From assembly GCF_007997215.1 (NCBI RefSeq), contig NZ_VORW01000007.1:62001-126000 (forward strand): a DNA stretch of 64,000 nucleotides. The letters are read 5' to 3'. Made by a program: the position numbers and the translations under genes. The number at the start of each line of letters is the position of its first letter. The stretch's first letter is position 1. The notes under the pieces are model-generated. The model saw nothing but the letters and a program-made list of their open reading frames with translations. It searched no databases and had not been told where the DNA came from. Below are positions 54,904 to 62,849 of this stretch, piece by piece. This stretch comes from Algoriphagus aquimarinus. Lineage in GTDB: Bacteria; Bacteroidota; Bacteroidia; Cytophagales; Cyclobacteriaceae.

Positions 54904-57547
54904 GATCTTTATCTTCTCTGATTTTGTAATACTTGTGAATCATCTCTGCTACTAATCCTGTCCAGCCTGTCTGATGAGATGCTCCTAGCCCTAAGCCGCT
55001 ATCTCCATGAAAGTATTCATAAAATAGAATGTGATCCTTGAAATGTGGATCTGTCTGGAATTTAGAGTTTTTGCCAAATACCGGGCGTTCTCCATTTTCA
55101 TCCTTCATGAATATGCGCATGCAGCGCATAGAAAGCTCCTTTGCGATAATATCCATAGTCATGTATTTACCAGAGCCTGTTGGATATTCAATAGAGAAAT
55201 CTCCTCCATAATAGAAATCAAATTTCTTTAGCGACTCTATAAGCAGGAAGTTGATCGGGAACCAAATCGGTCCTCTCCAGTTGGAATTACCTCCAAACAT
55301 TACTGTGTCCGATTCTCCTGGGGTATATTTAACGGATAGCGTTTCTCCACCAATTTTCATGGAGTAAGGATTCTCCTCATGGTATTTGGAAAGCGACCTG
55401 ATACCGTAGTCACTTAGGAATTCATCAGAATCCAACATTTTTTGCAAGACGCTTTTCATTCTATGTCCTCTCAATAGGGAGAATAATCTGCGCTTGTCAT
55501 AGCCCGGTTGGATCCAGCTAGACACTAAAGCTGCCAATTTTGGTTTTTCCCGGAGGAAAAAGTCCAATCGTTTTTTGAACTCAGGAAGATTTGCAAATAG
55601 ATCTTCTCGTATCGGCTCCACTGCGAAAAGCGGGATCAAGCCTACGATAGATCTAACTTTCATTTTACGTGGCTCTTTTCCAGGAATATGGAATACGTCG
55701 TAGAAGAAATTATCCTCATCATCCCACAATGAAATATGTTCGTCAGAGATATTGCTCATGGCTCCGGCGATGTAAAGAAAGTGCTCTAAAAATTTGGTCG
55801 CGGTGAATTGATAGACCTTGTTGAATTCGCAGAGATCAAGGGAAATTCTCAATAGATTTAAAGAGAACATCGCCATCCAAGAAGTAGCATCTGCCTGTTC
55901 TAGTTTGCCGTGATATTTCTGGGCATGACTTCTATCAAATACCGAAATGTTATCCAGACCAAGGAATCCGCCTTCAAAGATGTTTTTGCCATCACTATCT
56001 TTTTGATTGACCCACCAAGTGAAGTTGAGCATCAGCTTGTGTAGGCATCTTTCAAGAAACTCATGATCACCAACGCCATTATTAGCTTTTTTATCTATCT
56101 GATAAACACGCTGTACGGCATAGGCATGCACGGGTGGATTCACATCGGAGAAATTCCATTCGTATGCTGGGATCTGTCCATTTGGATGCATATACCACTC
56201 ATTGAGCATGAGGATAAGTTGATTTTTAGCAAATTCCGGATCTATCCTTGCGATGGGAATGGTGTGAAAAGCGAGATCCCAGGCGGCATACCACGGGTAT
56301 TCCCACTTGTCTGGCATGGAAATGATGTCGTAATTCTGCAAATGTCGCCAATCACTATTTCTACCTTTTTTCCTTGCTACTGGTGGTACATATCGACCTG
56401 GATCTCCTTCCAGCCATCGTTCTACATCGTAATAGTAGAACTGTTTAGACCACATCATTCCTCCATATGCCTGACGCTGGATATTTACTAGATCAGGATC
56501 TGTTACTCTTTCTTGAAGGTTTGAGTAAAATTCATCCGCCTCTTTTTTGCGCTGCTCTAGGCAGGTATCGCAGATTTCAAGCGGGTTTTCTTGTGTCTGG
56601 TGCTGAAGTCTAAGTTTTACCTGTCTGCTTTCGCCAGCAGGAATGGTGATTTCATAGATAGCAGCTGCTTTGGTTCCTTTATTTGCAGGGTTGAGGTGCT
56701 TTGTGTCACCTTGAACTACAAAGTCGTTGATCGCATCCTTGAGGAATTTCTTCTCGTTTCCTATACCGTAAATCCGCTCCCGATTAGTTTCATTGTCGCA
56801 AAATTTCAGATCTGGACTTCCGTCAAATGTGATAGAATAGTTACCTGACTTTGGATTGAAAGCTTTAATTGTATTATCACCTGATTTGGAAAGCTTTGGC
56901 ATAAAAGGCTCATGTCCTGTATACCATGTTTTGCGAAACCAAAAAGTAGGCATTACCCAAATTTTTGATTCCTCAGGGCCACGGTTATGAATCGTCGCTA
57001 CTGCAATGATGTCTTCCGCATCTTGCTTGGCATATTCGATGAAGATGTCAAAGTATTTGTCTTCGTCGAAAAGCCCAGTATCGATCAATTCATACTCAGC
57101 ATCAGTTTTGCCTCTTTTCGTGTTTTCTTCTAAAAGTTCCTTATAAGGAAATTCGGCTTGAGGATACTTGTATAGCATCTTCATGTAACTGTGAGTAGGA
57201 GTGGAGTCTAGGTAATAATAGATTTCCTTTACGTCCTCGCCATGATTTCCCTGATTTCCAGTCAAGCCGTATAAGCGTTCTTTTATGAATGGATCTTTTC
57301 CATTCCAAAATGCCCAAGCCAAGCAAAATTTTTGCTTATGATCTGAAATCCCACCTATTCCTTCTTCACCCCATCGGTACGCCTTACTTCGAGCGTCATC
57401 GTGGGTGACATTTTCCCAAGCTGAGCCATCGGGACTATAGTCTTCACGCACTGTTCCCCATTGTCTTTCGGTGAGGTAAGGCCCCCATTTCTTCCAATGT
57501 TTGGTAAAGTTCCTATCTTCTTGTAATCGTATATTTTCAGCTGACAT
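54875..57547 (-). CDS. GH63-like glucosidase
   Basis: A large (890 residues) cytoplasmic glycoside hydrolase of the GH63 (mannosylglycerate hydrolase/alpha-glucosidase-like) type, in the (alpha/alpha)6 clan. ATG at 57547 is preferred to a TTG 36 nt upstream, giving MSAENIRLQEDRNFTKHWKK. Family segments: WKKWGPYLTERQWGTVREDY, FCLAWAFWNGKDPFIKERLY, WDLAFHTIPIARIDPEFAK, GQIPAYEWNFSDVNPPVHAY and GNSNWRGPIWFPINFLLIE; the acid residues Asp and Glu are expected in WDLAFH and in the late GLGLGASHQTGW part. No signal peptide. It probably acts on an internal alpha-glycoside; compatible-solute or glycogen-like substrates are both possible. Confidence 0.85.
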   Translation of the reverse strand: MSAENIRLQEDRNFTKHWKKWGPYLTERQWGTVREDYSPDGSAWENVTHDDARSKAYRWGEEGIGGISDHKQKFCLAWAFWNGKDPFIKERLYGLTGNQGNHGEDVKEIYYYLDSTPTHSYMKMLYKYPQAEFPYKELLEENTKRGKTDAEYELIDTGLFDEDKYFDIFIEYAKQDAEDIIAVATIHNRGPEESKIWVMPTFWFRKTWYTGHEPFMPKLSKSGDNTIKAFNPKSGNYSITFDGSPDLKFCDNETNRERIYGIGNEKKFLKDAINDFVVQGDTKHLNPANKGTKAAAIYEITIPAGESRQVKLRLQHQTQENPLEICDTCLEQRKKEADEFYSNLQERVTDPDLVNIQRQAYGGMMWSKQFYYYDVERWLEGDPGRYVPPVARKKGRNSDWRHLQNYDIISMPDKWEYPWYAAWDLAFHTIPIARIDPEFAKNQLILMLNEWYMHPNGQIPAYEWNFSDVNPPVHAYAVQRVYQIDKKANNGVGDHEFLERCLHKLMLNFTWWVNQKDSDGKNIFEGGFLGLDNISVFDRSHAQKYHGKLEQADATSWMAMFSLNLLRISLDLCEFNKVYQFTATKFLEHFLYIAGAMSNISDEHISLWDDEDNFFYDVFHIPGKEPRKMKVRSIVGLIPLFAVEPIREDLFANLPEFKKRLDFFLREKPKLAALVSSWIQPGYDKRRLFSLLRGHRMKSVLQKMLDSDEFLSDYGIRSLSKYHEENPYSMKIGGETLSVKYTPGESDTVMFGGNSNWRGPIWFPINFLLIESLKKFDFYYGGDFSIEYPTGSGKYMTMDIIAKELSMRCMRIFMKDENGERPVFGKNSKFQTDPHFKDHILFYEYFHGDSGLGLGASHQTGWTGLVAEMIHKYYKIREDKDHDSKTLFRS

Positions 57548-57796
57548 GTATAATCTCTCTAGGGCATTCTCCGAAATTATCAATTTCTATTAATTATAGC
57601 TTGATAAACCGAAATCCGTTTAGGAATTGTATAGTTATTTTTTGGAACTGTTAATCAAACATGCTTTTTGTTCAATTGTTGACTATTCTGGAAATCAGAT
57701 GTTTTTACTCTTAAGTATAATTTTTTCTACCCATTCTAATGACTTTTTGTACAGCTCCAGAATGGTAATTCACAGAAATTAACTTTAAAATTTTAC

Positions 57797-57837
57797 TCTA
57801 CACTTGTAGATGAAATTTATTGTTCTACATTTGTAGA
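57797..57837 (+). promoter_or_regulatory. Two BlaI-type operator dyads overlapping a Bacteroidetes promoter
   Basis: Two matching palindromes, TCTACACTTGTAGA (57797-57810) and TCTACATTTGTAGA (57824-57837), lie 27 nt apart centre to centre, 20 nt before the repressor ATG. Both fit the TACAnnTGTA consensus of BlaI/MecI operators. The second contains TACATTTG (57826-57833), an exact match to the Bacteroidetes -7 element TAnnTTTG, and TTG at 57804-57806 inside the first lies 19 nt upstream at the -33 position. Repressor binding would thus cover both promoter elements. The rest of the 310-nt gap 57548-57857 shows no gene. Confidence 0.8.
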
Positions 57838-57857
57838 TGTAATTTAATCCAAAGGTA

Positions 57858-58226
57858 ATGAAACTATCCCGATCTGAGGAAGAACTAATGAATCATTTGT
57901 GGAAGCTGAAGCGAGCTTTTATGAAGGATTTGATGGATGCTTATCCTGATCCAAAACCTGCCTCTACCACTATCTCTACATTATTGAAGAGAATGCAGGA
58001 TAAGGAATTTGTGGGCTATGAGGCTAGTGGGAAGTTACGCCAATACTATCCTTTAGTTACAAAAGAAAGTTATTTTTCTAAGCACTTGAAAGGCTTGATC
58101 AAAAACTTCTTTAACGATTCGCCAGCACAGTTTGCGTCTTTTTTTACCAAAAAGACCGAGCTCTCCGAAGAGGAGCTAATCCATCTGAAAAGTATTATTG
58201 ATGACCAGCTAAATCAGAAGAAATGA
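57858..58226 (+). CDS. BlaI/MecI/CopY-family repressor
   Basis: A 122-residue winged-helix repressor. LSRSEEELMNHLWKLKRAFM and TTISTLLKRMQDKEFVGYE match the DNA-binding domain of BlaI; the C-terminal helices (about 75-122) would dimerise and hold the site that the partner protease inactivates. It overlaps the M56 gene by 4 nt (ATGA) and very likely represses both genes through the paired dyads just upstream. The inducing signal is unknown; no beta-lactamase is nearby. Confidence 0.93.
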   Translation: MKLSRSEEELMNHLWKLKRAFMKDLMDAYPDPKPASTTISTLLKRMQDKEFVGYEASGKLRQYYPLVTKESYFSKHLKGLIKNFFNDSPAQFASFFTKKTELSEEELIHLKSIIDDQLNQKK

Positions 58227-60583
58227 TCTCTTATCTAATCAAAGCCATAGCCTGCTTGCTTATTCTACTCCTTGCGCATCGATTGCTGCTGCAGCGAGAA
58301 GCGATGCATAGATTCAATAGATTTTTTCTACTTTTTTCTGTGGTTGTGTCCTTTCTGATTCCACTACTTACTATTGAAGTTGCTCAGGAAATAGTAGCCA
58401 CTCCAGTCGAAGTGAATTCTGAGCCTGTTTACTTTGAAGCGGCAAGTCAGGACTATAATCAAGAGCAGGTATTCACTGCAGTTCCGGAATCTCAATTTAA
58501 TTGGGAATACCTGTTAATTGGTATCTATGGGCTGATTGTACTTATCTTTTTGTATCGCTTTGTACGGAACATCAAGATTCTGTTCAATCAAATTCAGCGA
58601 AACATTAAGATCAATTATCGTGGGCAAACTTTGGTTTTACTGAAAGAAGATTCCCTTCCTTTTTCCTTTCTCAAATACATTTTCGTGGCGGAAGCAGATC
58701 TGGAAAATGGGAAATTTACAGATGCTGTTTTTGCACATGAGTGCACACATATAGAAGAGAAACACAGTTGGGACAATCTATTTATTGAGGCATTACTTGT
58801 ACCGTTTTGGTTTCATCCAGGATTGCATTGGGCGAAGGCAAGTATCAAGCTCAATCATGAATTTATAGCTGATGAAGTTGCTTTGCGCAGCACTCCACTG
58901 GAGAAATACGAGAGTCAATTACTAGCCATGATGCTTTCAAACCAAAAGTATGGATTGGTCAGTAGTTTGAATTTTTCATTAACCAAAAAACGATTTGAAA
59001 TGATGAAGAAAAAATCAATGAGTTCACAAAGTTGGATCAAGCTTTTGGTCTTGGTTCCTGTGGTAGGAGTATTAGTCTATTTTTTCAGTGAAAAAGTAGC
59101 AGCAAAAGTGGATAGCGATATCATAGGTGAGGTATATGTAAATGCTTCACATGCAGTTGAAGTTGATTTTGACCTCACGCTTGAACTGAAGCCTAATGGT
59201 GTTTATATATCAAAAGGTGAAGAATATAGTATTGAGGAAGTAAAAGACCTTATAGAAAAGACTGAGCCAGTAGATAATCACCTTACCATTAATTTAATTA
59301 CCGGACCTGAGGTTTCAATGGGTGAATTGAGTGATTTTCAGGCAATGTTAAGAGATCTAGATATCCGAAGAATTTATTATTATGGGGCTGAAAATCAAGA
59401 AAGTAAGGGTGGTGAAGAAGATAAGTATCAGGATGTAACCCAAGATCAATTACCTAAACTTACAGCCGAACAAATTGAAGAGAAAGAAAAGTATTATAGA
59501 AATGCTTCATTTTTTGTTGAGAATGAAGCGGGGGACTTAATCGCTAAAACTTATAGTGAGCTATCAGAATTCGAAAAATCACATTTGATGCCCGTCACAG
59601 AAGCACCTTCTAAGAAACAACCAAGCAGTAGTGATTTTGAAGCTTGGAAGCAGGCTGATGACTTTGCCCTTTGGTTGGATGGTAAGGTTATTCCTAATTC
59701 TCAACTAGAGAATATGAGTACTTCAGATGTCGTTTTTTTCTTTAACAGTTTTGTACATCTAAATGCCCGTTCAGAGCGTTTCCCACAGGAGCATCAAGTT
59801 CATCTGTATAGCAATGAGGCTTATGAAAATGCTTATGGAGCAAAATCCGGAAAAGGAAATCTGTTGGATAAGGATGATAAATTTTACATTTATCCAAAAG
59901 ACAATAGAGTAAATTTTGGCAAGCCCCAGGTGAAAAAAGAAAAGGATCCTGTGGCAGATCAGAAAGAAGAAACTTCATCCAAATGGCCTCCTGCAGTAAG
60001 AGCTAATAAAATACAGGAACATCTTCAAGCTTACAAAGATGCTATGTCGATCTACGAAGAGCTTCGAAACCAAGCTCCGCATTTTGTAAAGAGAGGTAAA
60101 GTAGAACAGGACAAGCTAACTGAAATGTTTTCCGATTTGGGAAGTATGTATTCTCAAATATCATTTAATGACAAACCAAAATTTAGCCCACCTGCGCATC
60201 CTTATGCGCCATATATAAAGCTGGCGTCAAAAGGGGAAACTTATTATAAGCTTAAGAAAGACTTGACAGCTGAAGAACTCAGTCAATTGCCTACACCACC
60301 TACTCAAAGAGAGCAAGTAGTAGCATATAAAAAACTCTTTCTTCAATACGAGCTAAAGCGAAACGAAGGTAGAAATGATGCAAATAAATCTGCTGAGGAG
60401 CGCCAAACGATGTTTCAAATGTATAATGAGCTGCAGGTTAAGTTTCTAGCTATGGATGCTCCGGAGAGAAGACAAGTGAAAATGGTCAATTTCCCGTACT
60501 ACCGCGTGGAGGAAAATGGAGCGTTTGTATTTAAGGCGGTAAGTGAGCTTAGCCCAGAGCAAAAAGCTTTAAATAATTGCTAG
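58223..60583 (+). CDS. M56-family (BlaR1-like) membrane metallopeptidase with long repeat-bearing C-terminus
   Basis: A 786-residue signal-transducing protease. N-terminal membrane helices (about 1-120) surround the zinc-protease domain with His172-Glu173-x-x-His176 (AHECTHIEEKHSWDN) and LNHEFIADEVAL downstream. A further helix (about 272-286, IKLLVLVPVVGVLVYFF) leads to an external region of about 500 residues with no penicillin-binding sensor. That region repeats a Gly-x4-Lys-x3-Glu/Asp-Leu-Ser/Thr motif at identical spacing starting at residues 437, 671 and 766, plus weaker ones near 500. Likely senses an envelope ligand and destroys or inactivates the BlaI-type repressor encoded just upstream. 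Confidence 0.88.
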   Translation: MISYLIKAIACLLILLLAHRLLLQREAMHRFNRFFLLFSVVVSFLIPLLTIEVAQEIVATPVEVNSEPVYFEAASQDYNQEQVFTAVPESQFNWEYLLIGIYGLIVLIFLYRFVRNIKILFNQIQRNIKINYRGQTLVLLKEDSLPFSFLKYIFVAEADLENGKFTDAVFAHECTHIEEKHSWDNLFIEALLVPFWFHPGLHWAKASIKLNHEFIADEVALRSTPLEKYESQLLAMMLSNQKYGLVSSLNFSLTKKRFEMMKKKSMSSQSWIKLLVLVPVVGVLVYFFSEKVAAKVDSDIIGEVYVNASHAVEVDFDLTLELKPNGVYISKGEEYSIEEVKDLIEKTEPVDNHLTINLITGPEVSMGELSDFQAMLRDLDIRRIYYYGAENQESKGGEEDKYQDVTQDQLPKLTAEQIEEKEKYYRNASFFVENEAGDLIAKTYSELSEFEKSHLMPVTEAPSKKQPSSSDFEAWKQADDFALWLDGKVIPNSQLENMSTSDVVFFFNSFVHLNARSERFPQEHQVHLYSNEAYENAYGAKSGKGNLLDKDDKFYIYPKDNRVNFGKPQVKKEKDPVADQKEETSSKWPPAVRANKIQEHLQAYKDAMSIYEELRNQAPHFVKRGKVEQDKLTEMFSDLGSMYSQISFNDKPKFSPPAHPYAPYIKLASKGETYYKLKKDLTAEELSQLPTPPTQREQVVAYKKLFLQYELKRNEGRNDANKSAEERQTMFQMYNELQVKFLAMDAPERRQVKMVNFPYYRVEENGAFVFKAVSELSPEQKALNNC

Positions 60584-60597
60584 AATATTTTAGCGTA

Positions 60598-61713
60598 TCA
60601 TGAAAATGACTGAGTCAGGATAAAATCTGGTTCAGTCATTTTTGTTTCTGGGAGAATTTGGCTGAATGTTTTTGGCCAGGTGCTTACCCAATCTTGGAAA
60701 GTATTCTCCGATATTTCTCGTGATTGAATGGTATGCTCAAGTTTGGAGAAATCAAAGTTGTCTGAGGCTATTCCTGCTCCAGCATGAATCGTGTCAAGCG
60801 CATTGCAAGCCTGCTCGTATTGACCTTTCACGGGAATCACCATCACTGGCTTTCCCAGATACATCGCTTCGCAAATCGATTCAAATCCAGCAGTGCTCAC
60901 CAGTCCTTTGCAAGCCGCCATATCCCGAAGGAAGTTTTTGTCATGGACTCTATGAAAACTCAGGTTTGGCAAGGGTTGCTCGGTTTCAGCAGCTTCTTTT
61001 TTATCCCAGTAAGCGCGTATTTTTAGGTTAGGATTTGCTTTAGCAAAGGAGATTACCTCGTGTCCGTAGCCAGCATTGACCATGTAGGTGAGGAAAAAGT
61101 CGCCTTTGGTCGGGGTGAGTTTCTTCACATCTTCTCTCAGCAGTGGAGGGACTACTGTGATTTCATTTGTAGATCCCAACTCGTAGAAGGAAAGAGCTAA
61201 TTTTTCAGAAGCTCCTAAAGCTGTCAAGCGGGTGTTGAACTTGAAAAAGAACTTGTTCAAACCTTTTGATGGAGCAAATTTGAACTCCGGATGATAAATC
61301 AAATACTGATGTCCGATGACCCAGTACTGAGCTTTTGGTCGAAAGACTCCATTATAAATCCCGCCCAATAAATCGTAAAAATTCAGAATGATATCGGGTT
61401 GTTCAGCTTCTACAACTTCATGAATTTGCTTGAGACTTCTCCAGAAAATGGCAGCTTTTGCTATATTTTGACGAATCGTTTTTCCAATCAAAATCTGCTT
61501 TTCATCTTTATCACAGGCAAAATTTGGACTTTCCACCAAATGAATCGGAGCAGAAATTTCTCTGGTGAAAAACGCTGGAATAGCTCTCCGATTGCTTTTT
61601 CCTAGGATTACTCCTGTCAATTCATGCCCTTGATTTTGCAGCATGTGTGAGAAAGCGATGGCTTGGGTCATGTGTCCCCGACCTTCACCCTGGACTATAA
61701 AAATGAACTTCAT
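60598..61713 (-). CDS. Glycosyltransferase, MurG-like GT-B fold
   Basis: A 371-residue cytoplasmic glycosyltransferase. The N-terminal IFIVQGEGRGHMTQAIAFSH is the glycine-rich acceptor loop of MurG/MGDG-type GT-B enzymes; the C-terminal half has STAGFESICEAMYLGKPVMV and PVKGQYEQACNA, the nucleotide-sugar-binding motif. Starts overlapping the stop of the metallophosphoesterase gene by 4 nt, a pair often seen in Bacteroidetes, so it probably glycosylates a lipid or lipid A-related acceptor. Its last codons hold a terminator hairpin (60605-60640) for the convergent gene. Confidence 0.86.
   Translation of the reverse strand: MKFIFIVQGEGRGHMTQAIAFSHMLQNQGHELTGVILGKSNRRAIPAFFTREISAPIHLVESPNFACDKDEKQILIGKTIRQNIAKAAIFWRSLKQIHEVVEAEQPDIILNFYDLLGGIYNGVFRPKAQYWVIGHQYLIYHPEFKFAPSKGLNKFFFKFNTRLTALGASEKLALSFYELGSTNEITVVPPLLREDVKKLTPTKGDFFLTYMVNAGYGHEVISFAKANPNLKIRAYWDKKEAAETEQPLPNLSFHRVHDKNFLRDMAACKGLVSTAGFESICEAMYLGKPVMVIPVKGQYEQACNALDTIHAGAGIASDNFDFSKLEHTIQSREISENTFQDWVSTWPKTFSQILPETKMTEPDFILTQSFS
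60605..60647 (+). terminator. Terminator of the M56 gene embedded in the convergent glycosyltransferase gene
   Basis: AATGACTGA (60605-60613) pairs with TCAGTCATT (60632-60640), followed by TTTGTTT. The hairpin lies within the last 45 nt of coding sequence of the minus-strand gene, the second such arrangement in the window. Confidence 0.65.
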
Positions 61714-62585
61714 AAGATGGAAGTAAATGCTGGTGGTTCTAGATCGTCTTTTAGTTTCTCGAAAGAAACTTCTCGCATCGGGATCACTGGAGCTTCTGCT
61801 TTACCGATGAAGAATTGCTGTAGACTATCGTCTTTGGCTTCCTTGAAGTTGATTTCATTGTAATAGATTAACTGCCAATTTCCTTCATGATCCTCTGCCA
61901 AAGCGCTCATCGTTTCTACCCAGTCACCGGAATTCATGTATTCTATTCCGTCGATAATTCTGTTTTCAGGCTTGTGAATATGGCCACAGATGATTCCATC
62001 GCAGCCCATTGCCCTAGCCATTTTTGATAGTTCTTCTTCATACTGATCGATGTAGGAAACGGCTGATTTTACCTTGCCTTTCACATACTGCGAAAGAGAG
62101 AAATAGGGCAGCCCGCGTTTGATGCGGTAATGATTAACCACGCTATTCAGCCAAAGCAAAAACGTGTATCCAATATCTCCTAAGTAAGCAATCCATCGAA
62201 GATTGGTCGTGATGCTGTCAAATACGTCACCGTGCGTGATGAAGTACTTTTTACCATGACTTTCGTAGATCATGTCTTTCTGAATGGACAGATTTCCCAT
62301 TTGAAACGGTAGAATCTGATCCAGAAAATCGTCATGATTTCCACGCAAGTAATAGACCTTGGTGCTATGGTTCTCAATCATTTTCAGGATTCTGTTGAAG
62401 AAGCGGGTGTGCTTCCTTTTCCAGGAACCTGATTTTTTGAGTTGCCAGCCGTCAATGATATCCCCATTTAAAATGAGGTTTTCGCAGTTGTACTGCTTGA
62501 GGAATCGGGCGATTTCCTTGGCTTTCGAACCTTTAGTGCCCAGATGTACGTCAGAGATGACGATAGTTTTGAATTGGGTTTTCAC
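61710..62585 (-). CDS. UDP-2,3-diacylglucosamine diphosphatase-like metallophosphoesterase
   Basis: A 291-residue calcineurin-like phosphoesterase resembling LpxH-type enzymes. All dinuclear metal motifs are present: SDVHLG, NGDIIDGW, RGNHDDF, THGDVFDS and GHIHKPEN. In this family it would cleave the pyrophosphate of UDP-2,3-diacylglucosamine in lipid A synthesis, but many Bacteroidetes copies have other phosphate esters as substrates. It overlaps the glycosyltransferase gene by 4 nt, consistent with one envelope-lipid operon. Confidence 0.88.
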   Translation of the reverse strand: MKTQFKTIVISDVHLGTKGSKAKEIARFLKQYNCENLILNGDIIDGWQLKKSGSWKRKHTRFFNRILKMIENHSTKVYYLRGNHDDFLDQILPFQMGNLSIQKDMIYESHGKKYFITHGDVFDSITTNLRWIAYLGDIGYTFLLWLNSVVNHYRIKRGLPYFSLSQYVKGKVKSAVSYIDQYEEELSKMARAMGCDGIICGHIHKPENRIIDGIEYMNSGDWVETMSALAEDHEGNWQLIYYNEINFKEAKDDSLQQFFIGKAEAPVIPMREVSFEKLKDDLEPPAFTSIL

Positions 62586-62849
62586 TCTATTGGTTTTGGT
62601 TGAAAGATAGAGCCTCCAATTGAACTCAGTGTCAGTACATTATTAAAAAATTAGTAAGATTACTTATGCTTTTCGTGCTAATGTAATCCCATTGTTAATT
62701 AGATGTGAAAAAGGCCGTCCTATCAGTTTTAAGGAGAAAATCAGTCAGCATTTTCCATGAAAATGGAATAATGAGCGAGTGATTTTATACTAGTGGTTAT
62801 TCCAGAAGGTGAAGTTTGATTTAGATTCGTTTTCCCAAATAGAACAACT

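Noticed and set aside
57858..60583. Beta-lactam resistance operon
   Set aside because: The repressor and M56 protease resemble BlaI/BlaR1, but no beta-lactamase gene is near and the protease has no penicillin-binding sensor domain.
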